Shown here one piece after another: positions 24,501-35,382 of a stretch of DNA of 64,000 nucleotides. Position 1 is the first letter of the stretch. The number at the start of each line of letters is the position of its first letter. Source of the DNA: Undaria pinnatifida. Its lineage: Eukaryota > Sar > Phaeophyceae > Laminariales > Alariaceae. The stretch spans positions 7,401,600-7,465,599 of the forward strand of contig JABAKD010000017.1 in NCBI GenBank assembly GCA_012845835.1, given 5' to 3'. A program made the translations under genes and the position numbers. The notes below the pieces were generated by a model that saw only the letters and a program-made list of their open reading frames with translations, searched no databases and was not told the DNA's origin.

Positions 24501-26731
24501 ACGTAAGGTATTGACGTCCCCCCAAGCTCGTATCAAAACCCGGGCATTTTATCGACGGGTATACCTATGCCTGGGAATAGGCATTGGCCTGGCGTACCTA
24601 TGATACCTAACCTTTCAATAATGTATCAAGATCCGTACCTAAGTGTGGGTACCGGTATGTACCCAGACAAGTGCCCAGGTACATATGCTCATACCAAAAA
24701 ACGTTGTATTGATGGGGGTGGGGACTAGAAAAGCGCTGGTAGTAGTAATCTACTGGCTGCAGCAATCAACTGACAGCAGCTACTATGACCGGGCTTGGCA
24801 GTAGACGCTGTTAGTATGATTGATCTGACGCACATCCGAGAAACGCGAAAATTACTTTATTACTGAACGCCATGCAGGTATTTTGCAATGTTTAGGCTGG
24901 ATTACAAAACCACTGCAATTGAGTAGCATAAACTGCAAGAGTACACGAACGACCCGCCACGTGCCCCTTCTCGTCGACAACGCTTCGGCACTGCAAAGTC
25001 ATCAATGGATTTTGTGATCTCTGTAGGCACATCATGCACATCCTGCACGTCCCTGTTTATCCCGTAAACAGGGTTGGGAGTGATCACGGTCATTGTATTG
25101 CCCCTTGCGACCTCGACCAACTCTGGCCCCATACATAGCTGACTCGCGAATATCATGCGTGCTGGTTCCCTCGCTTGGTGAAGCTTGGCCCTCGTGGTCT
25201 CCACCAATGTTTTAAATCTTTGTCCACGCCGCTACTCTACCCCTTGGATTGGACACGTCTCGTCAATAGGTCCGCGGCGTGTGTGTCCCAGGTGGCAGGT
25301 TTCCGGGGTGCATGGCGGGGAAACAGCATGCCTAGTTTGCATTTTGATTTTTTGATGACGTGGTCTTGCAGATGACGCCACGAGTACTTCGTATGACGTA
25401 CATATTTCGGGTAAGGCGAATGGGATCGTACCGATAAATGAACATTTTGTCGACGGATATTCCAATACCCGGGTAAGTATTGGGGCTACGTACTTATCGT
25501 ACCTGCAACGTAGGTATGGTATTAAGGTCCGTACCTAACGTACCTGAAACTTCGGTACGGATTCGTGGTCCGTATCTAAGGTACCTGGCATTTAGGTAAG
25601 CCTTACCTTACATACCTAAACCTCTTTCCGCGTACAGTTATGTACCTGGATATCTCACCCGCGCATGCCTCCGTGCGTACCTAACATCACGTACCCTTGC
25701 TAGTTTCCATCGGGAGCCGCAAATCAACCTCCAAGCATCTCTGATTACCGCGAAGCTTGTGCAAACATTGATTGCCACCATTTCCTGTTGCTTCAAACGT
25801 TTGGTTCAGGTGAAGTCAAACATAACCAGCCCGTACGCCTACTTGGCGTTGGAAATACAGCAAGAGCCGAGTTCATTCGAGATCATCACAGAAATCGACC
25901 CCCTCGACGTCGCTGAGCTCCTTGGTAACATCGGCGGCTTTTGGGGTACGATCATCGACTTGCGGACAATATGTGTGCATGTAGGGCGTGCGGACGTCCC
26001 AAAATGGCTTGCGACAACCACCCTTAAGTATCTAACGCACCAATATTCGATTTCGCCCCGCAAAGTGCACCCCGATGTACTGAGCGACGATTGTGGTAGC
26101 GTGAAGACAGGGAATGGGGCCGAAAATACTTGGCAATATGTTTGCCTGCTGTGATTGATTTTCGAGCGTACGCGCACCGAGGTTCGGTCCTGCGGGCTCG
26201 AAGGTTTGCAATCGAGAAGTCGATGTCATCGAGCGTTGGCGTTCTTCGGCATGTCGTTGGTAATGCCAGGGTTCCTAATCTCTGCTATTGTTACCTTTGG
26301 CCCCGAAACACAACAACCTAGCTGACATGCTCTCCTGTTATATTTAGCCAGGAAAGTGTTCGCCCAGCGTGACAATATATGCATTTACGCGTGAACTGTG
26401 GACTCCCCCATCCTCGAACATGCCGCCTACAGATCTGATCTTGATATTGTGGCCGATATTCTTTGTAGCTGCCACACAACAAGATCCGCACCTAAAACCT
26501 CGCGACTTTAAGAAGTCCGCAGAGTGGGTAGCGGAGCGAGCAAGGGGTGCGGCAGAATCGGCCAGCATTCCAAGGCAGGTTAAAGGCGCGACGACATTTG
26601 AGGGCGTACGACCAACAGTTAATTTCCCAGAGCAGGCGCCGGAGCCGCCTTACTGGGAGTCAAAGCTTTCATATCGTGAATCGGCTCCAAATTTGGTGAG
26701 TTATACTCAGAGCTTAGCACCGCTTGTCTGA
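21471..26731 (+). CDS. Multi-exon membrane protein gene, copy A (partial)
   Basis: Four exons are supported: 21471-21585, 22950-23042, 25810-25945 and 26433 to 26695 or 26731. All have GT donors and AG acceptors, and intron phases run 0, 0, 1 between them, with the first exon entered after two bases of a codon. Each exon has a homologous exon in the gene at 50448-53072 with the same or nearly the same length, the strongest evidence that both are real. The product has an extracellular-looking segment with one Cys and several Ser/Thr/Asn residues, and a conserved block ending in Asp-Val-Ala-Glu-Leu-Leu-Gly-Asn-Ile-Gly-Gly-Phe-Trp. A hydrophobic membrane segment split by the last intron follows, then a basic/acidic cytoplasmic tail. 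The 5' part was not found. The Gly-Gly motif before the membrane span resembles degenerin/ENaC-type channels, but that is only a resemblance. The last exon either stops at 26729-26731 or uses a GTGAGT donor at 26696. Confidence 0.6.
21713..22011. mobile_element. Possible MITE family M1, diverged copy 4
   Basis: The left end GACACGTGTTGAGATAGGGG mirrors a right end CTCCTGTCGTAGCCCGCGTC, and both resemble the M1 termini. The flanks (TATT, TACA) do not form a clean duplication, and the interior has only weak likeness to the other copies. It would lie within the first recognised intron of copy A. Confidence 0.4.
22950..23042 (+). CDS. Copy A exon (GLGLTEQDNIKRD)
   Basis: 31 codons between AG at 22948-22949 and donor GTGAGT. 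Begins GLGLTEQDNIKRDNSFTYKA, ends EKDK. The copy B exon has the same length (93 bp) and the same ends. Confidence 0.65.
24165..24690. repeat. CGTACCTAACGTACCTAA-type tandem repeat, block 1
   Basis: Degenerate tandem units of about 50-60 bp carry CCGTACCTAAC, CTTAGGTAAGGTAT and CGGGCACTTCGTCGACTGG. The block lies in the intron between copy A exons at 22950 and 25810. A second block is at 25440-25700. Confidence 0.6.
25440..25700. repeat. CGTACCTAACGTACCTAA-type tandem repeat, block 2
   Basis: Same unit family as block 1, in the same intron, about 750 bp downstream. Unit boundaries are blurred by substitutions. Confidence 0.55.
25810..25945 (+). CDS. Copy A exon with Gly-Gly motif
   Basis: Acceptor TTGGTTCAG, donor GTACGA. 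45 codons plus one base. Encodes a conserved amphipathic block (YAYLALEIQQEPSSFEI) and ends LLGNIGGFWG with the last base contributing to a split Asp codon. Intact here, whereas the copy B exon has lost one base. Confidence 0.7.
26433..26731 (+). CDS. Copy A exon, membrane span and tail
   Basis: Acceptor CCGCCTACAG. Starts with two bases completing the split Asp codon, then LILILWPIFFVAATQQDPHL, a hydrophobic span followed by a charged tail. The frame runs to TGA at 26729-26731; a donor-like GTGAGT at 26696 would end it earlier. Confidence 0.65.
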
Positions 26732-28377
26732 CTGGGATGTTTTCGTTCTGGCGTTTACCCGGAAACGTTGTGGAATGATAGTGGTGATTCCTGGATTTTT
26801 TAGAGGTGCTATGTCACGGACAGTTAAGCTTAACGATTTTTTTTTTTCAAGTACCCTGTCTTGTGTTGATCGGTCGTGGTTGTTCGTTTGCCATGCATTG
26901 CGTCAAAACAAGTTTGGAGCAAGCTTAACGATGTTTATACTGCGCTATCTTGTGCTGATCTGCCATGGTGGTTTGTTTACTATTTATACGACGTCACACC
27001 AAGCTTGGAGCAAGGCTACTTTTAATGGAGTTTCAATGCCTACAGGATCTCTCTTCAATTCCCTTTTTGGTCTTCGCAGGAATCTGTCTGACCCCGGACA
27101 CTTGACGTGTTCACCTATGTCACATACGTATGCTGGTTCGTGTGCATTGAGCTCCTTTGGGAGAGCTGTCAATGCATCGGCGGAGGTCAGCAACCGCGGA
27201 CGTCGACGTTCGCAGCTAGGATCCGGATGCAAGCTCCTGTGGCGTTCATCGAAAAACAGGACCAATGATACAGGTCATTTTGATTTATTCGTTAGTGGGT
27301 CGGGGTGCACTCCAAAACAATAACATAAAAATATCTTCTACTTTCAAGCTTCTGGGGCGTCCGCCGAACAGAACCAATTTTAGAGGATATTCAGATTATA
27401 CGTCGGTGGGTCAGGATGCACTCAAATATTGTAACATAGAAACGTCTACGACGTGCAGACACTGACGTATCGGTCCACCGACGACGCGCCAGGCGCTCCA
27501 AATATGCCTCAGGTCCTGGCAGCAACTAGGGGTATCGCCGCAGTGAAGCGCTGTAGATGTTAACGTACGAGGTTAACAGTGTTGATTGTGTGTTCCCTAT
27601 TGGTGTCGACAGTCACCGTCAGAGCTTCAGCCTTTCCCGTGTTAACCGTATTTGTACGAATACACGTGTACTTAGGGAGAGGGAAATCGTGTATAGGTTA
27701 GTCCGCCCGGATCAATCCGCCCGTAACTGGGTTGATTTGAAATGGCCGGTGGTCCATTTGGGCTTGTAGATGGTCGCACCAGGCAGCCAGTTACTGGAGC
27801 TAATATTTAGGCATAGTGACCCACACAAACGGACGAATACTAGCCGAATAGTTTATGGGATTTTTTTTTTGTTTTTTAGATGGCTGGTGTAGTGGCCGTT
27901 TGGACTTGAGATTTTGAGACTTGAAAACAAAATTCCAAGAACTTGCTAAATTGGCACGTGTTTCACCTTTGCAACACGTTGTCGGCAACGCTCCTCATGT
28001 GGGTGAGAAGGTTTGGTACATCGTTCGGTGTGTGGTACTATGGAGGAGTAGTACAGCGGTGCGATGCCAAGTGTGGGCTGCGTTTCGGTTTAAACAGTGA
28101 CAGTATTGCTGCCGTGATTTGGCCTTGAACATGCATGACATTCTGTTGTGTAGAATGCACGCCGAAACTTCGTCATGTACCAACGCTAAGTTACTAGCCT
28201 ACTAGGCCCGAGGTGTGGCGAAACGCTTTTGGAAGATACAGTGGAAGGTATACGAAGTATCACTCTATGTGTGACATGTTTCAAACGCCCTGTTGGCCGC
28301 CGATATATACGTCAACCGACAACGGCGTACGTAAGTCCCGTCGCGGTAAAAACCATCGACTCCCAGTATCAACCATA
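26732..28377. other. Stretch without recognised genes; one short tandem repeat
   Basis: Two ~116-bp units at about 27229-27460 share TTCATCG/TCCGCCG, GTGGGTC and GTAACATA landmarks. Open frames (26724-27323 plus, 26984-27265 minus) carry no recognisable domain. Confidence 0.35.
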
Positions 28378-28628
28378 GCTACGGCAGGGGGGTCCCTTTT
28401 GAAGGACCTTTAATTCGCAATGGCTCGCAGTCACTCGCGCGAACGACCCCGTTGCACTTTGCTGTGTTAGGCTGTTGTGCTGTATTTTATTAATCGACAT
28501 GATTCCCCAATGGGATGGCTGACTACTCTGCTCGCAAACAACGTGTTTTGTCGATGAGTTTCAGGGTCAGGTATTCGACTGGCTCGGCGCCGGCAGTGAT
28601 GCAGGGAGTGTACCCCCTCTACCGTAGC
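28378..28628. mobile_element. MITE family M2, copy 2
   Basis: Left end GCTACGGCAGGGGGGTCCCT and right end TACCCCCTCTACCGTAGC are mirror images. At 251 bp it is close to the 257 bp of the 5074 copy, and the subterminal CAGTCACTCGCGCGAACGAC matches too. No coding frame. Confidence 0.65.
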
Positions 28629-29550
28629 CTGCGCCTATCGCGTACCCGTCTTGGTTGAAGACCAAAGTATAAGTTAACCACGGGTCATCAGGAATGACGG
28701 AGGAAACAAAAACACATGACCGGCAGATGCATCTTTCCGCATAGGTGCCCCAAGGTTTGCAGATATGGTCACTGGAGAATCTAGGTACCTCACCCAGACA
28801 GAAAAGCTGAGGGGCAAGATTAAAGTGCAACGCGTTAAAAATCCAACGGCCCAGGCATGCAAAAACAAGATACACAACAAGAATGGCGTTCCGACGATTG
28901 TGGACCCTCCCATTCATCAACATGTTTTTCGAAACGTGCTACCCCAAACGTGAGAATCGTCGACGCAATAACAGTTTGGCGGTCCGGCTATGCTGCAGAG
29001 GCCGCCATGGCCCAGTTGACGTAACAAGAACCTGGGCGCTAGAACATTGTTGCATTCCACCCACCTCTTCACTAAATAAGTTAGGCCACTCAAATACCGC
29101 GTGTTTCGAAGTACACGTTTTTGATGGTGCATCATAGAAAACATGCCATGGGTCGCGAATCCTACACGCATGTCTGTACTCCTCTCATCTCGAACGCGGT
29201 AGGTGCTCGCACAAGTGCTCTGGGTACCTGAAAAATGAAAGTGCAGAAGTGGCCTTGGCATACGTCTAGTTTCTCATCAATAGAACTTTTCCCTTGTAAC
29301 ACACGCAATATTACTTCACCCTCTGAGACTATGTTTCTATGTCATTTTGTGCATGCTAAGGCGGGGGTGGGGTTCACGATGAAAGCGGTAGCGATGGAAA
29401 AACATCCAGACCTTTCCATAGGCCCATCATTCGGTGTTTGCTCCCTCCCGGTTGTCCTCATGATCGGCTTTGAATTCGACCGGGAGAGTACGGTAGAGGG
29501 CTTTCAGAAAGGCCGGGAACGTCTACGGGACACGCCATGGGTTTAACCGT
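28629..29550. other. Stretch without recognised genes
   Basis: Frames up to 118 codons on both strands, none with a motif I recognise. Confidence 0.3.
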
Positions 29551-29747
29551 TGGTACCGCTGTGGTTGTATCCTCGGGCATTTTACCGTACAAAAAATGGT
29601 TGGATACATTTTGTCAGGGAGTTCAATTGTCATTATTGGCGTTTCTTGTGAGCTCCTGAGATACTGAAATACAATAGGGAAGGTCCATGGCCAATAGCAT
29701 GTCGCTTCCCCGCGTGATAACGAACGAACTTTTGCATTGGGGACAAA
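29551..29747 (+). repeat. Left LTR-like repeat of plus-strand retroelement
   Basis: About 197 bp that reappear at 33115-33311, diverged but collinear (GTTGGATACATTTTGTCAGG, AGGTCCATG, GTGATAACGAACGAACT, GCATTG, GGACAAA). The pair brackets gag, protease and chromodomain remains in one orientation, as LTRs would. Exact ends and primer-binding site are not clear. Confidence 0.6.
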
Positions 29748-29911
29748 TGCACTCCGAGCCTACGAGTCGGAGCTGATACCACCGGGCCCCCGGTCGCGCG
29801 AGTCGATACAATTTAATTGGATTGGGCAAGGTTTGCTTACTGCCCAAAACGTGACCTATTTTCTTTTCGGAGGCCGGAAATCATGGTTTTTCGCGTTGGT
29901 GTTAGACACCA

Positions 29912-30176
29912 GACGACTGTTACGATAGAGGTGCACTACGTTCTTTATTAGGTTCCTCACGCTAGGAGGGTAAGCCATGTCCCTCTCAACCTAAAAAGAG
30001 TTTTTGGAGGAATTTCAAACCCGCTTTGATCCCGGATGAAAACTCCAATGGCCTAAGTACACGAGGAGAATCATCATGCAAAAGGTATGGCTTACTTCCG
30101 ACGATATTCGGCTAAGGATCCCGTCGTTCAGAAACCATTTCAGACGAAGAGTGCTACCTCTATCGTAGCACGCGTC
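29912..30176. mobile_element. MITE family M1, copy 3
   Basis: GACGACTGTTACGATAGAGG at the left mirrors CCTCTATCGTAGCACGCGTC at the right; 265 bp, flanked by ACCA on each side. It sits between the left LTR-like repeat and gag of the plus-strand retroelement, so it inserted into that element. Confidence 0.7.
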
Positions 30177-30493
30177 ACCACCCGAAAGCAATGAAAGACC
30201 GTACAGCAGCAAGAGTAGCGCGAGCGCAGGCCGCTGGGGGAGTCCATTCTGTTAGGTGGGGCAAGTCGAGGGGTGGATGTCCGGCCGGCGGCCGGCCAAA
30301 GCCGGAATTCAAGGTGACGATAGAAGGAGACAGATCACCTAGGTTGGGTAGTGAGGTTGTTACCTTCGGAGGTATGCGTGAATTTCTTGTTGCCTACTGA
30401 GAGTACTAGCAATACGTTTATATTACAAACCAAGGTGGAGGACACCGGGTACTCGCGAGGAGGTAAGAGCAGATACATTCGGCGACCCAAATG

Positions 30494-31335
30494 ATGGTGG
30501 TTCATGAGTTGTACGACGGCAAGCCCTGGGTCGACATCTCCGAGGAGGAACTAATACATGGGCTTCAAAAGGGTTGCTGGCGTTGATTGGCAGCCGACGA
30601 ATGACGAGATGTTTTGCCGCAAGATATTTGTAAGATGGATGCGAGCGTGCCGGTACATAGCAGGGTGTTCATGCAAAAGTGTACCGTGCCAAAATACATT
30701 GTTAACAGCGAGCTCACAAAGGTGGGGAGGACCGACGGTCGCCAGTACGCGCTAAAGCGTGGCAAGGTGCTGGTTGAGGATATAGCGGCGGGCATTGAGC
30801 CACTCGAGGTCCGCCGCAAGGGGGAAAATAATATGCGTTTCGATCTCGTAACGATGACCCTGGTGCGTTGTTCAACATCATTGCCAAGCAGCAACGGGGC
30901 CAAGCTGTAATTGAGGCCAATAATGCTGAACGGGAAATATCTAGAAGGCGTGACGCTAGGTCGATGGCTGCTGCACGGACCAAGCCACGGGGAAGTGCTG
31001 CTGACGAGAACGGCTCACGCCAGAATGCCAAGGGTGCTGATGTGAAAGCAGAGCGGAATCGTAGGTACGACAACAACGCGTGATTCGTATGTGGCAAGCA
31101 GGGAGACAAGCAGTGGGACTGCCCCCAAAGCCAGCAGGGTATGTCGGGGAAAGGCGTCCATGACCAGAGCCACGACCAGATCGCCATACAGCAGCAGCAG
31201 TCCTCAAACGGTCCTGCTCAGCATACCCGGAACAAGACACCTGGGATGGCCCCTACGTCTGCCACCCCTCGCGCTAATGGGTATCAGACCGCCTCAAAAT
31301 TGGTGGTTACGTTAGACCGAACCTGCTGCGCCTGA
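30494..31335 (+). pseudogene. Retroelement gag remnant with broken CCHC zinc knuckle
   Basis: The frame opening MVVHELYDGKPWVDISEEEL is soon stopped, continues as a Lys/Arg/Glu-rich segment and shifts frame near 30860. It then runs through a basic segment into a zinc-knuckle-like Phe-Val-Cys-Gly-Lys-Gln-Gly-Asp-Lys-Gln-Trp-Asp-Cys. In a CCHC knuckle (C-X2-C-X4-H-X4-C) the first Cys is here a TGA codon (31081-31083) and the His is an Asp (31105-31107). Knuckles of this kind bind genomic RNA during particle assembly. A Gln-rich tail follows (around 31190-31210). At least two stops and one frameshift make this non-functional. Confidence 0.65.
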
Positions 31336-31669
31336 ACCGTCTGCGCAGAATGACGACGACTACGTGTACACTCGCGTGCCGAGGGAGAATATGGCGCCAG
31401 TGGATGACGGGCTCACCGAGACGGGTGCAGCACCAGGTTTCTCAAAGCGACAGGCCACAGAATACAGAGCCAGTTCTTCACTCCATTATTGTGCAGCAGC
31501 CGGCACCCTCGTCGAAGCCATGGCGTGGAGATTCCAGCAACATTTATTCCGCGCGTGTCGCGGTCGTGCAGCCTGGCAGATGTGGTTACACGATCGTGGA
31601 TTCGGTAGAGAACAAACGTCATGTGGAGGGCCTGACGCAGCATTTCGCGGGGCGACTTCCTGTTACTGG

Positions 31670-32000
31670 TGATGCCGTGGTTGCTGAGGTCAAGGTGTTC
31701 ATGATTCTGGTTCAAACATCAAAGCTATGTCGAAGCCGTGGATGGCGTAAAGCGTGTTAACCCAGGCGTTTGTGGAGTATACGCATGTGGTGACGTCGTA
31801 AAGCCAGGGGTATGATATTGAGACGCCATCGTGTCCGCTCCACTTAACGATCGAATCACCATGGGGACCACTCCGGTTTTCTATGCCGTTTATCGCGCTC
31901 CCTGGGGGAGGCGATGTGTTTATCATCGGGCCGAAGACGCTGAGAGATAAACTTGGCATCGACGTCATGGCGCAGGTCAAGGCCTCTGTATTGAAGGCAT
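31670..32000 (+). pseudogene. Retroelement aspartic protease remnant
   Basis: After a one-base loss near 31700 the frame reads an Asp-Ser-Gly triad (codons 31703-31711) followed by SNIKAMS, the expected active-site context of a retropepsin. Downstream in the same frame are CPLHLTIESPWGPLRFSMPF and VFIIGPKTLRDKLGIDVM, matching the hydrophobic-Gly strand near the end of such proteases. In-frame stops interrupt it. The protease would mature the Gag-Pol polyprotein. Confidence 0.65.
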
Positions 32001-32159
32001 AAGGGCGTCAAGATGAGGGTGGGATGGAGCTTACACAGCTCGTTCTGTGGGCAAGCTCAATGAGGGGGCTATGCTGCGAGCGGCGATGGCTGTCACCACC
32101 TTCGTGCCAGGTGGCGACGCGGCAGGCAACGTGGGCGATGAGGTCACACTGACGTTGTC

Positions 32160-32410
32160 GTCTTAACGGCCCGTGATATTCCAGGATTCCGATGTGGAAT
32201 TGAGCGATCTTGTGGACGTCTTGGAGACGGCCGTCGATAACGCTATTGACCATTGCTCTCCGCCAGAATGTGCCAAGATGTTGTGCAATATCGTTTTTCG
32301 TACGCACCTTGACGTGTTATGTCGGGCGTTGTTGGACGACCCACCTGCACGTCAGACGCCTGGGGCGGTCCGTCTTCATTCAGGTGCAGGAGTGGCGCGG
32401 GCGAAGCCCC
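32160..32410 (+). pseudogene. Protease to reverse-transcriptase linker remnant
   Basis: Acidic segment (DVELSDLVDVLETAVDNAID) followed by a Pro/Arg-rich stretch of the kind that precedes reverse transcriptase in Ty3/gypsy polyproteins. No reverse transcriptase motif follows: sequence jumps within about 60 bp to the C-terminal chromodomain, which marks a large internal deletion near 32410-32465. Confidence 0.5.
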
Positions 32411-32465
32411 CACATAAATGTAATCGCCTGCCGTAGAGTGCGGCAGAGTCTTGCCCCGATTACCG

Positions 32466-32655
32466 CTAGGCGGTGACGACGAGTTTGTCGTCAAGGTGGC
32501 TTGGGAAGGGCCGGAGATGGCCGGGAGCACCTGGGAGCCGGTGTCGCGCGTGTTTGATGGCGCGCCGGCCGTCCTATGAAATGAGTTCAAGGCGCTGCGG
32601 CTGAAGGTGGAGCAGAAGCGGGCGTTCGTGCAGCGGTATGGGCTAAGTTTGTGAT
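32466..32655 (+). pseudogene. C-terminal chromodomain of Ty3/gypsy pol
   Basis: The frame reads GGDDEFVVKVAWEGPEMAGS then TWEPVSRVF, the WxxG...TWEP layout of a chromodomain. One in-frame TGA follows, then a helical tail ending QRYGLSL and a stop. Chromodomains at the end of integrase direct insertion into marked chromatin in chromoviruses. It is the last piece of pol and lies about 460 bp before the right LTR-like repeat. Confidence 0.7.
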
Positions 32656-33114
32656 TATGTTGTGGCTTGGGGGGGTCCCGGATTGTGAGTTGCCGATTTC
32701 TATCAAACTGCTGATTTTCTAGTTTTTCTGACTGGGAGGTTCTGCGCAAGGTGCTGATAGTACCTGACGCAGCCACAGCTGGCGGTTCATCTCCGAGGCT
32801 GTGTGTGGACAGAGCATGTCCGGGTTGACGCTTATGTTTTACGGGTGGCTATTGCTGTAGAATACACTTCTCTTATGTGGTCTGGGTTTTGGCAAGTTGC
32901 ATGCGCACTTGGAGGTGTGACGCTTGTTGCGTGCTTTACTTGAAGATTCATTGATCACGGTCAATAAACGCGTGTTAGATCTTGGGTCGTGGCGAAACTG
33001 ATCACGATTTGATGGATTTGACCATTGCTCAACGTACGGAAAGCTATGTTCATCAAGGGTACACTGTCTGAGCGAACTTGGTTGGTAGCCCGAGATGGTC
33101 TTTTGAAGGGTACT

Positions 33115-33311
33115 CTGTACCGCGGTGGTCGTGTCGTTGGGCATTATACCGTACATACATTGGTTGGATACATTTTGTCAGGGATTTCAATTCTCATTAC
33201 TGGCTTTTCTTGATATCTCTGGAGATACCGACCTACAAACGGAAAGGTCCATGACCGATGCCATGTCACTTCCCTGTGTGATAACGAACGAACTATTGCA
33301 TTGTGGACAAA
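33115..33311 (+). repeat. Right LTR-like repeat of plus-strand retroelement
   Basis: Partner of 29551-29747 in the same orientation. The two differ by many substitutions and small indels, indicating an old insertion. Confidence 0.6.
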
Positions 33312-34868
33312 AGTAAATTGCGGGGTTAACATTCTCTCCGGGGTTGGGTTGTCGTCGACGAGAGTCTGAACGAGATTGCCATTAATGTGTGATGCGAGAC
33401 TAGTGGAAGGACTTAGTGGAAGGACTCGTGCCCAACAGGGCAACTGTTGTGCGCTCGATGCTGACATGATAGAGTTGTATATGTGCCAGAGCACGCCAAC
33501 ACAACCACACCGGATTAAGTCCGGATACAAGCGTGAGTGGGAGACGAACATTTGAAGCCTTCTTTCACGTTGCGGGTAGATGGTTTCCCTTTTCACCTTT
33601 AGACGAGGGATATAAGGGGCCGTTGCGTTACTATTTGAGTCATAACCTTCCGCGAGCGGGGCGATATAGCTTGAAGATGAGTACAGTTTACAAGCATCAC
33701 ATAAATATTGTTGAATGGATCTCTCCATGGCGGTTAGTTGCGGGAAGATCACCCGTTCACAGTTCACATCAGGCTCGCCACGTGTTTCACGAAAGGCGGG
33801 ACACAAAACAATGGTCGCACCACTTTTCCTAGCTCGCCGTTATGGTTTATTTCAATCCCAACATAAAACCAAAGGCACCTTGCTCCTTAATGATGGTAAA
33901 AAATTCATAAATAGCTTACACTCGCAAAATCCGACACGAGTTCACGGTACAAGACACCCCAAAATACGTCGAAACTTACCGAAACCGACACCCCCTTAGC
34001 TTCTGGTAGCGTTTTAGTATACGAGTATACACTGCTTGTTTTCTTGAACCCTGTTCATCGGAATCATACGTGGTGGGTGCTGCTCGGGTCAAAGAGTTAG
34101 CGATAATATTTTGCCCTGCCCACAACAAAACGAGACTCACTCTAGGTGATAATACATTCGGGTTTGCAAATTGTTAGCAAAAGAACTTACGTCACTAGCC
34201 GCTCTAACGTTCTTGTGTTTACGTCACGAATCGGCAGTTCAGCTCTCGTAGTCTGTCATTGGTGACAAAGGCACGATACATTAGTTCAATCCTCCAAATG
34301 TGTACCTCGGAGGGTTGGCATGTTTCACCTGATATGACTTTGAACTTATCCCTTGTTACACATCATTACAACTCACTCAGAGCCGGATGATATGTGACTG
34401 CAAGCATACACATCCATGTTTTTCCCGTGATCCGACGTTAAAACGTTAAAAGGTTCTCAGTGAGCCGCAGCAGACAGCATTCCCCAGTACGGGCTTTTCA
34501 TTTATGTGTTTTCATGCTATCATGTCCATTGCTTCGCACGGTCTGACCCACTGCTGGCAAAGGTTGTCAAAACAGACTGCATTCGTCTGGCGATAGACCC
34601 CCCCAGCAAGAGCTAAAAGCTATTCGCAACAAAAACCCTTTTGGCTTATATGGTGGCTGTGGGCAAGCTGTTTTTAGTTACAATGTATTTTCATTGTAAA
34701 CAAATCCCTGGTATACTATTGATTTGAAAGACGAACTTGCAGTAGTAGCTATTTCACAGTTAATCGAAGAGATATATTGTCGATCTACATGTATGTGTAT
34801 TTGACGATAACGAGGGACGAGATACTGGCTCCGTCTACATGAAAATTGTTTGTTGGTGTTATAAGGTT
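33312..34868. other. Stretch without recognised genes
   Basis: Minus-strand frame 33144-33806 (220 codons) overlaps the LTR-like repeat and carries no recognisable domain. No other signal seen. Confidence 0.3.
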
Positions 34869-35225
34869 TAGTTTGGGTAAGCTAATGTGGCCAACCTTTC
34901 GCAAGTGGTCAAACGGACCATTACCCCACTAACACCTCAACAAATAGCGTCGTCGACAGATCATGGGTTCGTTGGGTCGTGGGTTCGAATCCCATATCCA
35001 CCATGTAAAGTTTTTCAGACTTTTCCCATGTCAAAGTTGAAAAACTCTCTCACCGGTATACCCAGGAAATTTAATTTCTTGGATATTGACAGGTCCGCCC
35101 GTACATCCGGCGGACCTGCGATCCCGCCTTTTCAGGGGGAGAGAGTGTTATTAGGCTTCGTTTGGGTAAGCTATTGGTTTACCTGTTGCAGGTGGTCGAA
35201 CGGACTGATACTTCCACTAACTTAA
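34869..35225 (+). repeat. Short direct repeats around a tRNA 3'-half relic
   Basis: About 70 bp at 34869-34937 (TTTGGGTAAGCT...GTGGTCAAACGGACC) recurs at 35155-35223. Between them, GTGGGTTCGAATCCCAT at 34978-34994 followed by ATCCACCA looks like the T arm and acceptor end of a tRNA; no matching 5' acceptor strand was found. A SINE or tRNA-like relic is likely. Confidence 0.4.
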
Positions 35226-35382
35226 TAACATTGGGTTGAAGGCGGCTGGAGGGTTTTCGTAGCAACGGACTACAGCCCAGGCACATATTGTGTTGGATAC
35301 GGCCTGAAAAAGTCAAGCGCCGTGATCGTCGCATCCATAGGGATTTCTCCTCGAACATAACTCCATACTATACAATAAAAAT

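Noticed and set aside
26724-27323. 199-codon plus frame after copy A
   Set aside because: No domain, not conserved next to copy B, and starts inside the end of the last copy A exon.
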